DNA of 64,000 bases from Pseudopyrenochaeta lycopersici (Eukaryota > Ascomycota > Dothideomycetes > Pleosporales > Pseudopyrenochaetaceae), in the NCBI GenBank assembly GCA_003313425.1, contig NHZP01000005.1, positions 372,001 to 436,000 on the forward strand. Direction: 5' to 3'. A program made the position numbers and the translations under genes. The notes beneath the pieces were generated by a model. That model searched no databases. It was not told where the DNA came from and saw nothing but the letters and a program-made list of their open reading frames with translations. Below, piece after piece: positions 20,304-32,557 of the stretch (the stretch's first letter is position 1; each line of letters starts with the position of its first letter).

Positions 20304-20358
20304 TCTCTCTTATCACTGAGCACACTGTTCTTCAACTGGCTCGTTGACACTGCTGAAT

Positions 20359-23300
20359 CTACCGCGCAATTCTCAATCCGCCAGTCTTGCGCCCGCTCGT
20401 CCTCCTCATACTTTCTAATTTCTGTTTGAGTTGATCATGGATTTTACGATTCTGCGACCATCCATCTGCCAACTTCTGCATGCGAATCGTCGCGATGACA
20501 GCTAGAGCTGCAGCCTTCAAAGTTGGTCGACGTTCATGAACGGTGATGTCCGGCGTGATGCCCATCTGGGATATGAGATTGAGGTCTTGTTTGTTACTAT
20601 TTGCACGTTAGTCTAATCTCGTCATCAGTAGACTGAATAGCAACTTACCATTCGCTATAGACTTGTATCTGCATAAGGAAGAATCGTTTTTGATACCCAA
20701 GTGCATCTCTGAATGCCTCAGCACGCGAGCACCGCGCGCGGAGAAACTGTATCTGTTTTGCGAGGCCGTTGATCTCTTTGATATGTCGTTTCGTCAAAAT
20801 CTGTGCTTGCTCATCAAGGTCGAGAGCATCCTGGTTGGCTTTTTGCTGTATGGCCTTCGCTGAAGCCTCAAGGAGACGGAGTTGCGACTCCTTCTCGCGA
20901 AGCTGGGACTCCAGGCCCCGAAGCTGTCTTTCCACCGTAGAGTGTTGATTGCGCTGGTTGGCCTTGGTTTCGGACTGGAGTTTGCGGTGCTGAGAATCCT
21001 TCTCGCGAATGCGAGATTCTAGTTCGCGGATCTTGGTCTCGAGGACGGCTTTCTGTTCGCGTTGGGTAGCCCGTGATTCAGATTGGATAGCACCGTTCTG
21101 TGTCTCCTTCTCACGAATCATCGCTTCGAGGACGGTGATCTTCTCCTCAAGAGAGGCCTTTTCCTCGGCAGCTTCGTCGGCATCTTCTTGCAAAACTTCG
21201 ATTTCTGCTTCGAAGTCATCTTTTTCCCGGCGCGTGGCATCTCTAAGATCTTCCAATGCCTCGAGACGCTCTTCCGCCACTCGTTGTAGTGAGTCAACCT
21301 GGCTTCTCTGCAAATTCAACTCCTGACGCAGGTCCTCCAGCTCATCATCTCGCTTGCGGACAAGATCTTGCATGATGTCGATCTGCGTGTCGGGTTCGTC
21401 AGTGTGATTCCGCAATGCATCAAGTTCGGCATCGCGGTCGGTGATCGATTGTCGTGCGGTTTCCAGCTCTCGGGTCCGATCGCTTAGGTCGCTTTTGAGT
21501 TGTCTAAGCTCGTTGAGTGTAGCTTCCTGTGCTTCAATCTTCTTTTGTAGATGTGAGACCTCACGCTCACGGGCTTGCTGAGATGATTGTAGGGTAGACA
21601 GGTCTCGTGAGAGCACATCTCTCTCCCGTGTGACCTTTTGTAGGGCTTCAATCTGCGTATCCTTGCCAGATACGGTGGAGCGCAGGCTGCGCATATCGCT
21701 CTCGATGTCATTGCGTTCTTGTCGCAGCGTTGCGACCAAGGAGTCACGATCGTTGTTGCCTATTCGTAGAGCCTCAACCTGCTCGTCCTTATTCGACAGC
21801 TTCAACAATAGATTGTCACGCTCATGATGAAGGTCTGAAACCTCACGCTTGAGGGTGTCGCGTTCTCGTGTGGCCTTGTTTAGGGCCTGTACTTGGGCGT
21901 CCTTACTTGAAAGTGACGATCGAAGGCCATTGATTTCTGTCGTGGCATCGTCCCGCTCACGACGAATTCGGTCGAAACCTTCAAGATCACGATCTTTCTG
22001 GCCAATATCTCGGTGTAGCTGCTGCAACTTCTGTTCATATGCGGACACTTCTTGTTGTAGACGTGTGATTTGTTGCATGGCATCCTGAAACTGTTTGCGA
22101 TAGTTATCAAGCTCATCGGCTTTTGCTTCCGCAGTATCAACCCTCGATTGGAGGAGCTCAATCTCGAAGCTCTTCTCACGGGACATATCAACTACCTTTT
22201 GTTGAGCGTCACGAACAGCCTGCTGGGCAAGCAGCGCTTGGCCGTCACCCTTGGACTCTGCAAGATGCAGGCGCTCTCGCAAAGCGTCCATCTCAGCGTC
22301 CTTTTCGCTCTGTAGTGTTTGCATGCGCCGCTGGAGTTCCTTGAGGTCAGTGCCCTTCTCACGTTCTATAGCACGGAACCGCTCTTCAAAATCGGAGAGC
22401 TCAAGTCGCTTCTGGTTCTCAGCTGCTTCTAATCTCCTCTCGGCCTCATCAAGCTGCTCTTCCAAGTCGCGTAGGTCTTGGTCCTTTCCATTCCCGATAG
22501 AATCGAGTTTTTCCTGCAAAGCATCGATTTCAGCGACTTTCGAACGCTCAATTGAGCGGAGTTGGTCCTCCAACTCTTCAATCCTTTCAGCTTGTTCGTC
22601 AAAACGACGTTCCTTCTCGACTATGTGCGCTTCTTGAGACTCTTTGAATGACTGAAGTTGTTCTTCCAACTTGACGATCTGCTCAGCTTGCTTCTTTATT
22701 TGACGTTCCTTCTCTTCGAGATCAACGGATTGCGAGTTTTCTGCGACCCTCAGTTGGCTCTCAAGCTCTTCTATCTTTTGTTCATGGTCGTCCAGCAAAT
22801 GATCTCGCCGCGAGACCTCGGCCTGTGCGCTCTCCAGCTCAGCGCTGATTTTCTCGAGCTCGTCCTCGGCACTCCTAGCCTCTTCCAGTTTCTCCTCTAG
22901 GCGCTCAATCTCGGCCGAGCGCTCTTCAGACAACTGTCGGAGCTCCTCCATCTCTTCCCGCATACCCGCATCAGCATGCCGCCGCTTGACCTTCTCGGCG
23001 TATTCTTTGAGTTGCTGCTTGTACGTCTCAAGTTCCTTCTCAGCGGCTTTCAGGTCTTTCGAGTATTGCTTGATATCTCGTGACATTGTGACTTTTTCCG
23101 ACTTGAGATTGATATTCTCTTCTAACGCTTTGATGTTGAACTCTGGCCCCATCTTCTTGAGGTTCTCTTCGAGGAAGTGAATCTTGAGCTTGAGGCCAAA
23201 GTTTTCTTTGTCGATCTGTTCGAGGCGCTATGATATGCGTCAGTCTTGTTCCCACCCTTCAGCGCCTTCGCGACGCGTCTGCACCCCAGGGCTACACTTG

Positions 23301-23819
23301 ATTACATCCAGGTGTACTTACAGCTTCCTGCTCCCTCAGTGTGAGAACATTTCCGTTGCCAGTATCTAGTTCGCCCTCTGCCCTTCTCGGCAGAGCCATT
23401 GGCGTGCTCATCGCACTCGAGCTAGGGTCTGGTACTGGTGTTCGACCATCGACTGATCTGCTGAATGAGCTCATTTCTGCGTCGAACATGCTGGCCTCGG
23501 GCAAAGGCGTGTTGCTCATCACGAAGCCGGGCTTCATTGCAGCGGGTGTGGTGATCTTGCCATCCAGTAGGCCGTTGACCTGGCGCGTCCGGTTCGCAGT
23601 TGCGCTCTTCAACATAGGCGTAAATTCGTTCTTCGCGTTTGGGTTACGCAACGCAGCCAGGGGGTTTCGAGGTGTTCGTGCGCCGCTCATCTGCTTGAAG
23701 AGGTTGTCGCGGCCCGCTGGCGCTTGAAATGAGGCTTCCATGCTGAACGAAGCATCGTTCGAGGTAAAGCGCGTCATGTCGCCAACCTCGGTGCGAGGTG
23801 TTTCAAGAAGGTGCGCCAT
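20359..23819 (-). CDS. pcpA: Pericentrin/Pcp1-like spindle pole body protein, three exons
   Basis: Exons are 23322-23819, 20649-23227 and 20359-20596, giving 1104 residues. After a Ser/Thr/Pro-rich N-terminus (about 150 residues), intron 1 joins LREQEA to RLEQIDKENFGLKLKIHFLEE. This is the centrosomin N-terminal motif 1, which in this family recruits the gamma-tubulin complex. About 800 residues of coiled coil follow (heptads rich in E, K, R, Q, L). The C-terminus is a PACT-type targeting domain: FLRARCSRAEAFRDALGYQKRFFLMQI, then, across intron 2, a segment with RPTLKAAALAVIATIRMQKLA. The protein should anchor microtubule nucleation at the spindle pole body. The ATG at 23817-23819 gives MAHLLETPRTEVGDMTRF; an open frame upstream has no better start. 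Gene symbol is by similarity to Aspergillus PcpA. Confidence 0.88.
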
Positions 23820-24390
23820 TGTATGTATGTATCCCCTTAGCGCATGAGTGGGAGGAATATAGGGTGGTTCGACGCGCACACCTTGATGATGGCAGGTGGT
23901 GCTTATGCGTTGCTGTGATTGTGGGTGTGTCAATGTTTGTTGTGATTGAAGCTCGGGCCACACCCGACGGTGGAAGACCGCCGCGCACTAGCCAGGGAAG
24001 GAAAGAACCGGCAATCATCGCTCCAGCCAGTCACGTTTCGATTTCGCCGCCTCCAGCCTACAAATCTTCGTTTTTCACTGCGGACTTTATCAAAGAAACC
24101 CAGAGCTTCTCGCATTTTGCTAGCGCGACTTTGGCAATGAAATCCATATCCTCGCTGGTATAGCCACGTAAAGTAATTCGATCTTCATCTAGCAAATCAT
24201 CAGATACAGCTCGCTCAAGCTGGACCAAATAAGAGGCACGAAAGCAGGATTGCCGGCCACCTCACGATCCACTGCTCCATAGATATCTTAGTAAAGAGAT
24301 TCCAGAGACAGGATTCAATTGTAGCACTCTTTCTAGCTGGACTATTTACCTTCTGGTTCATCTCCGATCTCTTTTCCACTGCTAGTTCCT
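23820..24390. promoter_or_regulatory. Divergent promoter region (Pcp1-like / ECD-like)
   Basis: These 571 bases lie between start codons of two housekeeping-type genes facing away from each other, and so must carry both promoters. No specific motif is claimed. Confidence 0.5.
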
Positions 24391-26346
24391 ATGGACGACC
24401 ACCACGACCACCTCAAATGGTTCGGCGAAGGCTTCGATGGTTTCCCAAAGAAGCTGCCCAACGATGTGGTCGAATATATTATCTTTGTTATCGATAACAA
24501 GCTTTCGGATATCCAAACCAGGGAACGTTTACAGGCCTTTCAGCGTGCGCTCCAAACATTGGAGAAGAAATTTTTAAAAGAGTACATCTGGCAGCGCGAC
24601 GCCATCGACTTAGAATTAGTCCGAGAAGGTCAAAGATGGTTACTCAGAGGAAGGACAAACTACGGCGATAGCGTAGCAGATGAATGGCTCATCGTGTACT
24701 TCCTGCGCGAGTTGAGTAAGGAGTTCAAAGACGCGTGGATACGCGTATATGATAGCGATGGCGAATTTCTACTCATTGAAGCTGCGAACACCCTACCAAG
24801 ATGGCTGAATCCTGAAGTAGCCGAGAACAGGGTCTGGATCAACAATCATCGCCTGCTCATTACACCACTAGGAAAAGAGGACCAGCCAGCACCCCTAGAG
24901 CAAGACCAAGCGCTACAAATCATAGAGCTTACGCCCGCAAGGCCCCAGCACTACCCGAAGATTGAGAAGGAGGCTTTCCATCGTTTGAACGGCTACCCAG
25001 CTGCGATAACAGAAAACCAGCATCATGCCACGCTTCCACTGCCGAGAAAAGTCGCCTACATCCTCCATCTCAACCCAGCATATGTTGCTCCAGTGGTTGA
25101 GGCTTTCTACCTCCGCGACCCAATCGCACTACGCCTTTTGCAGTCTGAGAAGTCCAAGCAGCCCTTGATCTTCCCACCGGAGGACTTCACAGATGTCAGC
25201 GTCCGCTTCACAAAAGTACTTTATGCACAACTTCTTGGACAACAATGGACCCCACCTGCTTTGTGGAACGCCTCTCTAGAGAAACTCGTTCAGTCTGGAA
25301 AGCCAACGGAGAAGTCTGAAATCAGCATCAAGCTTACTGCAGGCATGCAAATGTTGGTTAGCCATAAAATCTTTAATGATAAAAAGGCAGCTCGAGAGAT
25401 CAATCTACTACTAGAAGACTTGGAGAGTGGTGACGATACGTTACCTACAGATGCCGAGATTGCCATTTGGCCGAAGCGTGAGGACGATGAAGGGTGGCTG
25501 AATATCGATTTTTCTGAGTTTGAAAGGGAGTTAGAAGGCAAAGGGAGTGCCGGGAAAGAGGCCTTTGGGGACAAAAACGCGCAAGAGAATCTGAAGAAGA
25601 TGGTCGAACGCTTTAACTCGTTCCTCGCCGACGATGAAGCTGGTATTGAGGGCGCTAATGGAGGGCTGGACCCTATGGATGAGGATGACGACTCCGATGT
25701 AGAAGGAAGGGGGTGGGATGATCCGGAAGACAGCGACTCGGAGGATGGCAAAATATTCAAAGATAAGGATACGGGTACTGCAGCTGACACTAAACCCAAA
25801 CCTGAACCCACCAGGCATGGCGTTTTGGATGGGGGAAGGGACGATATGACTGATTCTGACGCCGACGACGAGTTCGCTGAGTACGAAGCCGCCTACTCAA
25901 AATACATGACCCTCTCCGCTGCTGAGAAAGCACTTTTGACTGATGAAGCGCGCCAACTCGCGATTGCACAAGACGCCGAAAAAGAAGAAGACGAAGAAAT
26001 CAAAAAGTTGGCAGAAATGATGGAAGCGGAGCTGTTCGGTTACGGAGCCCTGAATGTGAATCCGAAGACTGGTAAACAAGGCTGGGAAAGCTTACTGATC
26101 GATACTAAAGGCAAAGGAAAGGCAAGACTTGAAGATGTGGAGGAAGAAAATAGTAGAGATGATAGCCAAGAGGATGACGAAGAGCTGCTGGATGAAAACT
26201 ATAACCTCGCGGATAATATGCTCAAGGCTTTCAAAGGGCAGGCTGGCTTGACGGGCCCAGCAGGTAACATGATGAAGCTGATGGGCGTGCAGTTCCCACA
26301 GGACAAGGATGATGAAGTAAAGGGTGGCAATCGGCTAAGTCGATGA
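24391..26346 (+). CDS. ECD/SGT1-family protein (ecdysoneless homologue)
   Basis: This single exon encodes 651 residues. The first 400 match the ecdysoneless/SGT1 family: VVEYIIFVIDNK at the start, RTNYGDSVADEWLIVYFLRELSKEF, WIRVYDSDGEFLLIEAANTLPRWL, and HRLLITPL. The last 250 residues are strongly acidic (many D/E runs) with alternating Lys-rich pieces, as usual for the family. Homologues act in pre-mRNA splicing and transcription of glycolytic genes, with partners such as PRP8 and the R2TP co-chaperone (family knowledge). It has normal length and looks intact. It is not the unrelated HSP90 co-chaperone also called SGT1. Confidence 0.92.
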   Translation: MDDHHDHLKWFGEGFDGFPKKLPNDVVEYIIFVIDNKLSDIQTRERLQAFQRALQTLEKKFLKEYIWQRDAIDLELVREGQRWLLRGRTNYGDSVADEWLIVYFLRELSKEFKDAWIRVYDSDGEFLLIEAANTLPRWLNPEVAENRVWINNHRLLITPLGKEDQPAPLEQDQALQIIELTPARPQHYPKIEKEAFHRLNGYPAAITENQHHATLPLPRKVAYILHLNPAYVAPVVEAFYLRDPIALRLLQSEKSKQPLIFPPEDFTDVSVRFTKVLYAQLLGQQWTPPALWNASLEKLVQSGKPTEKSEISIKLTAGMQMLVSHKIFNDKKAAREINLLLEDLESGDDTLPTDAEIAIWPKREDDEGWLNIDFSEFERELEGKGSAGKEAFGDKNAQENLKKMVERFNSFLADDEAGIEGANGGLDPMDEDDDSDVEGRGWDDPEDSDSEDGKIFKDKDTGTAADTKPKPEPTRHGVLDGGRDDMTDSDADDEFAEYEAAYSKYMTLSAAEKALLTDEARQLAIAQDAEKEEDEEIKKLAEMMEAELFGYGALNVNPKTGKQGWESLLIDTKGKGKARLEDVEEENSRDDSQEDDEELLDENYNLADNMLKAFKGQAGLTGPAGNMMKLMGVQFPQDKDDEVKGGNRLSR

Positions 26347-27597
26347 AAAGCCCTGCGGCTTTAGGATCCCTTGGACCTGGCCTCGTTGAGAACGGTATCA
26401 CCCGATAGTATCTTCTCAATCTACGCGGCTCTTTCCTGGCATTACCAGTCCGCACCAATTTCGTGGTCAAGAAAGAAGAACATCTCCGTTCGTACGTCTG
26501 CTGTCAAGTTTATCCACCATCTTCACAATGCCTCCCACAATCCAAGAAATTCACCTGCATCGCATAGCCGCAATGTCTCAAATATATGTCTAGACTCATC
26601 TTTCGACCGCGCAGACTGGAATCGTCGCGCAGCATTGGACTCCTCATCAGCGCAACGCCCGCAGTTTCCCTCTCGATAGCTGATTTCCTCAATGAAGTCA
26701 GCTTATTCAGCGTCATCATGATCTGGATATGGAATTCTACATTCTTTAGTTGGCGCGACCGCTTTTATAGCCTTTAAATCCCTGTTGATTTTGAGAGTTT
26801 ACTTGCATTTCCAGACCTCACTGTGTTGACTTGTTCCTGATCTAAAGTGCCTGCAAGGGCTACCCGTCTTCTCTCCAACAGCTCGGAGTAACGAGTTTGC
26901 AGGGCACTTGTAAAGGCACTGGGTTTCTACTTCATTTCTATCGGCATATTATCTCATGCCGTGTCATTTAGTATCTCTCACTTCAACTATAGGAGGATAT
27001 TGCGCGGTAGGACCTATTTGGTGAGAAGTCACTGCTCAATGCTGATGATTTCCAATATTACAGTCTAACAGAATACATGACAGGATAGATTGTTGAAGTA
27101 TTCGAGAATGGCATATGGGATCTTTTACTGTGGCATTAATTTCGAGTTGAAACTCGTAGTACGTACTTGCTGAACCTATAGTTTGACGAAGATAGCCGGG
27201 TGGTGTGAAGACATTTGGGTAGCGTTGAGGAGCAACCATGGTTATGACTTTCACAGACTATGTATCCGTGATTCTGCCTTGACCTAGATCATTTGCCTCG
27301 CACACACTTCACGTAACGAACTTTTACTTGAGACCTGATTCCCCGAAGTGCTTTTTTATTACCTTGGAGACCATTATCTAAAGTCAAGCGTCACCTTTCG
27401 ATTATTTTAGGGATACCCGTTTCGTGACTTCCACAATAGCGATACCTCCCTTCCAATACCTGTATAGAATTGTTAACCTCGGTTTCCATCTTCCAAGTGC
27501 CTTCTTAGCTAGAGAACGCCATTTTACCACCTTGAAGGAGCATCTCACCTCGCTATCTGTTTTCTTATATGAAACAAGTGCATTCTTGGACCGCAAT
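26347..27597. other. Intergenic, no gene seen
   Basis: This 1.25-kb stretch lies between two genes on the plus strand. The frame of the next gene is open back to 27424, without an ATG, so a short 5' exon joined by splicing could lie here. No repeat was noticed. Confidence 0.4.
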
Positions 27598-28314
27598 ATG
27601 AATCTTTCCCATTCCTCAAAAACATCAGAGCTACCTATTTATCTTCATCTGGACTGTTCCAAAGTTCGCCGTAACCGCGCCGCGAACGAGAAAGCCCCCA
27701 GTGAAAAAACGATTGGGGGACACACGAAGAGCCACGGAAATTATGTGGCTGTAGAACACGATGAGAGGTTCCATCTTTCGTACTTTAATGTCCATGTGTC
27801 CGATTTCGATCCCAATACTATAAACTACGATAAAATCGGCATCCTATACGAACTTTTGGGCCACTACTACACAGTCTACGAGACGGTACATCCGCAATCG
27901 GGCCAGCCGGTCATGCGTCGCGCGTGGATAACGCAACAACTAGTCGGCGCGTATCTCAAGCATGAGTGGCTAGCACTTCCCAAGGACAAGGTTGGCCAAT
28001 ATGGCGAAGGGGCACCCTCAAGCGATGGATGGTGGAACAATCACAGTGTCGTGATACAACGGCTGCGAATAGCGTGTCTTATCACGGCTAAAGAAGTTGA
28101 AGCAGATGCGTGGAAACAGAAGGAGAAGACTGGCCAAGGAGTGAGCATCCGGCGTTACGTAAACATGCTGGAAGTGCAATTTGCTCGCGTTGTTGATGCT
28201 TTGTATGGTATCATGAAGATCCAGGAGGCTAGACAGGAAAAAATGGCGGACAAGTTCATGGAGGACTTTATGGTCTTCGATGACGATATAGCGCCCACAA
28301 CAATACCTAAATAG
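27598..28314 (+). CDS. Hypothetical protein, 238 residues
   Basis: I do not recognise this protein. From the first ATG (27598) it gives 238 residues with ordinary composition, no signal peptide and no membrane segment. Features are a His/Tyr-rich middle (YNVHVSDFDPNTINYDK-like, then LLGHYYTVYETVHPQ), a WWNNHSVVIQRLRIACL helix, and an acidic end (EDFMVFDDDIAP). The open frame extends 58 codons upstream without an ATG, so the true start may be in a spliced upstream exon. Length and composition favour a real gene; function is unknown. Confidence 0.6.
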   Translation: MNLSHSSKTSELPIYLHLDCSKVRRNRAANEKAPSEKTIGGHTKSHGNYVAVEHDERFHLSYFNVHVSDFDPNTINYDKIGILYELLGHYYTVYETVHPQSGQPVMRRAWITQQLVGAYLKHEWLALPKDKVGQYGEGAPSSDGWWNNHSVVIQRLRIACLITAKEVEADAWKQKEKTGQGVSIRRYVNMLEVQFARVVDALYGIMKIQEARQEKMADKFMEDFMVFDDDIAPTTIPK

Positions 28315-29351
28315 GCTTTAGTAGCTTTAGCAAGTACTGTTTGAATGTATTGAGAGGACACTGCGGCCTCTAAGTCTAGATACCCCAAAACTGCTATCCC
28401 TCAAACTATTTAATCCGCTTCCGTGAATTGATCTTGACTTCTTTTTTGTTCCAGTTATTCTTGTCCTCGCAGGCTCGCCCACGTTCTGTGAAATACCAAA
28501 GTTTAATCTCCTGCCGAATGCTTCATTAAGGCTTGGGCTTCTCACGAGAGACTCGTACGCTCTAGTGAGTATGCTATTACGCGCGCAGATTTTATAGTGT
28601 CACTTCTCTTCTCAGTGACAAGATATTCATGTTGTTCCACTTAGGTGTTACAAATAGCCCAGCTACAAATAGCCCAAAAAGTAGCCCTCTTTAATCGGTG
28701 TGCATTTCACGGCGATGTCGGACTTTTGGTGACGGAGGTAATTGCGTTGGCTGCCTCAATAAGCAAACTGCGCCAAGCAGCTAATTGGGTGAGGTTCTCG
28801 CCTGCTACGAGCGGAGATACTTTACTGCATCCTTTTGAGATGTTGATGACTTTCTTTCAAGATCTCTTACAATGCATGCATGAAGAAGGCAAGGTGTTCT
28901 GGTTGTGCGCACGAAGACGTGCTGACGATTTTGTTGCGATTTCAGCTTACCTTCACGTTGCAGCCTTTCAGAAGATCGCGTCATGTATGAGGACCTCAGT
29001 TCATGCAGTGACCTAGCAGCCACGGCAAGACCAGGCATATTAGCAGAGCTCAAAGTATCTTCACAGCGCGCCGCTGTCATCCGCATTCTACTACCTCTAC
29101 CGCGAATGCACGTGAGTACAACATTTGGTACGGACCTGTGCTGTACTGTTGATATGAGACAACTTTCAAGTCACAATGGCTGATTGGGATGCGATAATCT
29201 GGAGAATAAGTAGCGGCTCTTGTCGCTGAGTTACACATTTGAGCTTTGCTTCAGCACGGTGCAGATCCATACGGTTAACGCATCAAAGCTAGCTCAGCTA
29301 CGCTATCTACCATCCCCATCTTAAGTCATGCTCTTGTTCAACTAACTATTA
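28315..29351. other. Intergenic, no supported gene
   Basis: One kb lies between convergent genes. A 123-codon plus-strand frame at 28645-29016 has no ATG start and no recognisable domain, so I leave it out. A short direct repeat (acaaatagccca, twice within 28650-28678) is present. Confidence 0.4.
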
Positions 29352-29954
29352 CTATGGCTGTTCAAGCGCTCCGTTCAGCGCATCGGCTTTGTTTTCTATC
29401 CTAGCACTAATACCGAGCATCCTCAGGTAAATAGGTGATGGTCCATGGACGAGCTGAGAACGTCTCTCTCGAATATTAGCTTGTGATTTGCCTTTGAAAT
29501 TGACCATACGAACAAGCTCGTCATCGTCCCTCATCTGTATCCAAATCTTAAGGATTGCCTCATCTTCCTCGGGCGTGAACACGACCTTTCCCTTGCGCCG
29601 CCAGATGGCAAGGACATCGTCTGGGACTACTTTCTCGCGCTGCAGCGTGCGCCACCGTTCTGCAACAGCTTCTTTCTGGAGTTCCATTTCGTCAGCGATG
29701 TCCTTGATCGCGAGGCCGCGGCGTCGTCCATCAATAATGTAGTGGTCGTTCTCTGCCGTCCAATCCACGAAAGAGCTCCGAAGTCTCTGCTTGATGCCAG
29801 CGTAGCGAGCCTGAGTAGCTTTGGGGCTGCGGCTTAGAATGACACCGATCTCTCTAAACGTTTTATTGTCTTGGTCATGGAGGGCTATCAGCTGTTCATC
29901 CTCATCTGCGGTCCAGCGGCGGAGCTCGATGCGGGCTCGGGGTTGAGAAATCAT
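29352..29954 (-). CDS. Myb/SANT-like DNA-binding domain protein
   Basis: This encodes 200 residues from the ATG at 29952-29954. The frame is open upstream to 30110 but has no earlier ATG. Three SANT-like units can be seen. The first is RRWTADEDEQLIALHDQDNKTFREIGVILSRSPKATQARYAGI (residues 11 to about 55). The second runs from FVDWTAENDHYIIDGRRRGLAIKDIADEM to RWRTL. The third, weaker one is VVFTPEEDEAILKIWIQMRDDDELVRMVNFKGKSQANIRERRSQL. The spaced Trp/aromatic positions fit Myb-like helix-turn-helix repeats. It is probably nuclear; targets are unknown. Confidence 0.75.
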   Translation of the reverse strand: MISQPRARIELRRWTADEDEQLIALHDQDNKTFREIGVILSRSPKATQARYAGIKQRLRSSFVDWTAENDHYIIDGRRRGLAIKDIADEMELQKEAVAERWRTLQREKVVPDDVLAIWRRKGKVVFTPEEDEAILKIWIQMRDDDELVRMVNFKGKSQANIRERRSQLVHGPSPIYLRMLGISARIENKADALNGALEQP

Positions 29955-30674
29955 TGCCAATAGAGAATAGCAGTGTAATTCGAAGTTGAAGGCAAATAGA
30001 TGTGGATGGTGCGGTGTTAAATAAGAGTCATTCGGAAGAAGGGAGCATATATGCGGAAGGGGGAGAAATTGGGCCTCCGTTGAGTGAAATACTCCATCTT
30101 CAATGATCACATACAGTTATACGGTGAAAAGAGTACTGAATTAACAAATTGATAGATTCACCTCGAAGTAAAGACTACCCTCTGTTGCTTTGATACCATA
30201 TGCTAGCGAGGCTTGACACAACTCGTAGGCCTTCGGTGCACCACAATACTTTTACTTCTGTCCTACAAAAGTATACAGTGCGTCTCGAAGTCCCGGGGAT
30301 TTAAACTTCGCCTTGAAGGACGTTGATATCCTACATTGGTTCCTGCCATTTAGCGCGTCATTGTAATGCATTGGAAGGTGAGCCATACACGTACCTTCAC
30401 GCCTTGTTAATACCTGTACTTGTGGGTCTTGGCATGGTGGAATGCCCAGTAGCCGCACCAAAAGGGGAAAGGCAATGACGTCACTTCATTGGTTCCCTCG
30501 CATTTTCCCTGTTGTAAATTTTCGTGTGCAAAATCATACGCTTAAGCCAAAAATAAAGCAGTGTTATGGTAGGTCGAAGCTGGGATTACTCAGATGGCTC
30601 TACATTGAAATGTATGCATACTTGGCTATCTTCATTTGCATGCATGTGTATCCGTATCCTTCTATGGCCTGTGT
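29955..30674. other. Intergenic, no gene seen
   Basis: This holds the upstream region of the SANT-like gene and the 3' flank of the P450 gene. No other gene or repeat was recognised. Confidence 0.5.
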
Positions 30675-32557
30675 TCAAGCCTTGTACCGTGGCTCAAGGT
30701 GGACATCCAATTTGCCGAAATTTGTTGTGAAGCAATCCTGACTTTCTTTCTCAATTGCATTGCCGTTTTCGCCATCCGCAAAGGTCATGTCGAACAATCG
30801 AATCAAATTCGCCACCACAGACCTTACTTCCATCATAGCCAACTTCTGGCCGACACAGTTGTATGCACCTGTGCTGAAAGGCATGAATGCACGTTTGTCC
30901 ATGATTGCACCAGGCTTTTCCTTGGTCCAACGCTCAGGCATGAAGGTGAGAGGCTCTTGGAAGTAACGGGGATCTCGGTGAAGGCAGTGGATTGGCATCC
31001 AGACGATGACGCTCCCAGGAATGTAAGTGCCATCGGGAAGGGTGAGGCCTTCTGGTGGCGTTTCGCGTTGGACGCCTGATGGAACCTAAATAAGGATATT
31101 AGCGAAAGGGACTGCAGAGCGTGAGCAAGGATAGGCATACAGCAGGATGGAGCCGTAGAGCCTCATTGATTACTCCGTCAAGATATGGGCAGTTCGCGAC
31201 GTCATCGACTTCGAGATGCGATTTTTTAGGCTCAATAACGTCGATCTCTTTTCGGAGCTTCGCTTGAACATCTGGATTCTTACACAGCTCGTATGCGACA
31301 AAGGCCAAAGTCGCGGCAGTAGTATCACTGCGCTACGTGTCAGTAAACATGTCGACATTCGTAACACCTAGACCTCGAAGAGAAATTCTTACCTTCCGGC
31401 TACGATCAGAAGCCGTGAGTCGGCGTTCAGGTCCGGGGTAACCTTGGGGTCATCCGGATCCAGTAGCCACGAAAAGATATCGTTCTCCTTTGGTGTAATC
31501 TACACCTCATTAGCTAGTCTTCAGCATATGATATACACGCCCTCGTACCTTGCACCGCTCCTTGAGAACTTCTCCTGTCCACTCGATATGCTCGAGCAAA
31601 GCCTTCGCACCAGCGTTCGTTCGTGTGGCCAAATTCAGTCCCCAATTCACGTGACCAAAGACGCTCAGCGGCGCCATACTCGCGTGCAGAAGCTTGATAA
31701 TGTCGGCTTCCTCGCCCTTCTCTAGCATACCAAAGCTGCGACTGAAGCCAATATCTCCCATGACATCAAAGCTGTAAAAATTGACCCAGTTTGTGATTCG
31801 CACGGTTGGTTCCTTCGCCGCTTCTTTTAATCTTGTCATAAGTGCAAGTGCATGTCGGTTCAGTCGAGGCTCGTACTCCCGAAGCGCCTTTGCGTTGAAG
31901 GCATGGTCCCAAGCTTTGCGTCGGCGCTTGTGTTCTTCCTTGTCGCGCGTAGTGTGGGTTGATGCACCGCCAATATGCGAGGAACCAGCATACCAAGGTC
32001 CCTTCCTACATCTCGACATGGCGCCGTGGATAAGGGGAACAGCTTCGGCGCTGTAGACAGTAACTTCCCGAGGTCCGGTGCGAATAACATCTGTCTTGTA
32101 TTCATCATGCAATTTCTCGCTCCACTTGTAGTATTGGTAACTTGGGAGGACGCCAGCAAAAATACCGTATAACTTGGAGAAACGTGCTGGAAATGGGCCT
32201 GGGATCTTTGATAAATTAGCCCTTGTGTTTCGTGCTCGAAAAGCTACAATTAGTACATACTCTTCTTAGGCGATGAAAGAACCCTCGATGAAGAAGAATG
32301 CTCGTAATCAAGGTGCCGAAATAAACCGCTGCCACACCAGCTGTAATTGAGATCACGCCGCCAATTGTTTTGACGCGTGCATCGTACAGGTACTCAGCAG
32401 CAGCAACGCCGCCAAATGCGACCATCCAAACCCCGAGGAAGATGTGAAACGAATTGTCCCATTCGCCGTTATGAAGGATGTAGTGGGTTACCAGCGCAAG
32501 TACTGCGAAGAATGGCTTGTTGCTAGCCAGCTCGGCCGGCCGTATGAGTTGGGTCAT
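30675..32557 (-). CDS. Cytochrome P450 monooxygenase, five exons
   Basis: Exons are 32261-32557, 31549-32205, 31393-31499, 31141-31327 and 30675-31085, giving 552 residues. The N-terminus carries about three hydrophobic segments in the first 95 residues, then the hinge RIPGPFPARF, so it should be an ER-membrane protein. Family marks are the I-helix AGSDTTAATLAF (made across intron 3), the ExxR helix EALRLHP, the PERW motif and the haem-binding FSTGAYNCVGQKL with its axial Cys. The position before Asn in the haem loop is Tyr rather than the commoner Arg, as in some fungal P450s. The multi-helix N-terminus resembles secondary-metabolism P450s such as FtmC-type hydroxylases, but no backbone enzyme lies nearby, so its pathway is unknown. 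Confidence 0.92.

Larger units (their letters stand above)
18321..20358. other. Intergenic 2 kb with long G and C homopolymers
   Basis: This contains the PhiA upstream region and the 3' side of the spindle pole gene. No gene is supported; open frames here lack introns, domains or sensible composition. It holds an 18-base G run (19102-19119) and a 19-base C run (20285-20303). Confidence 0.5.
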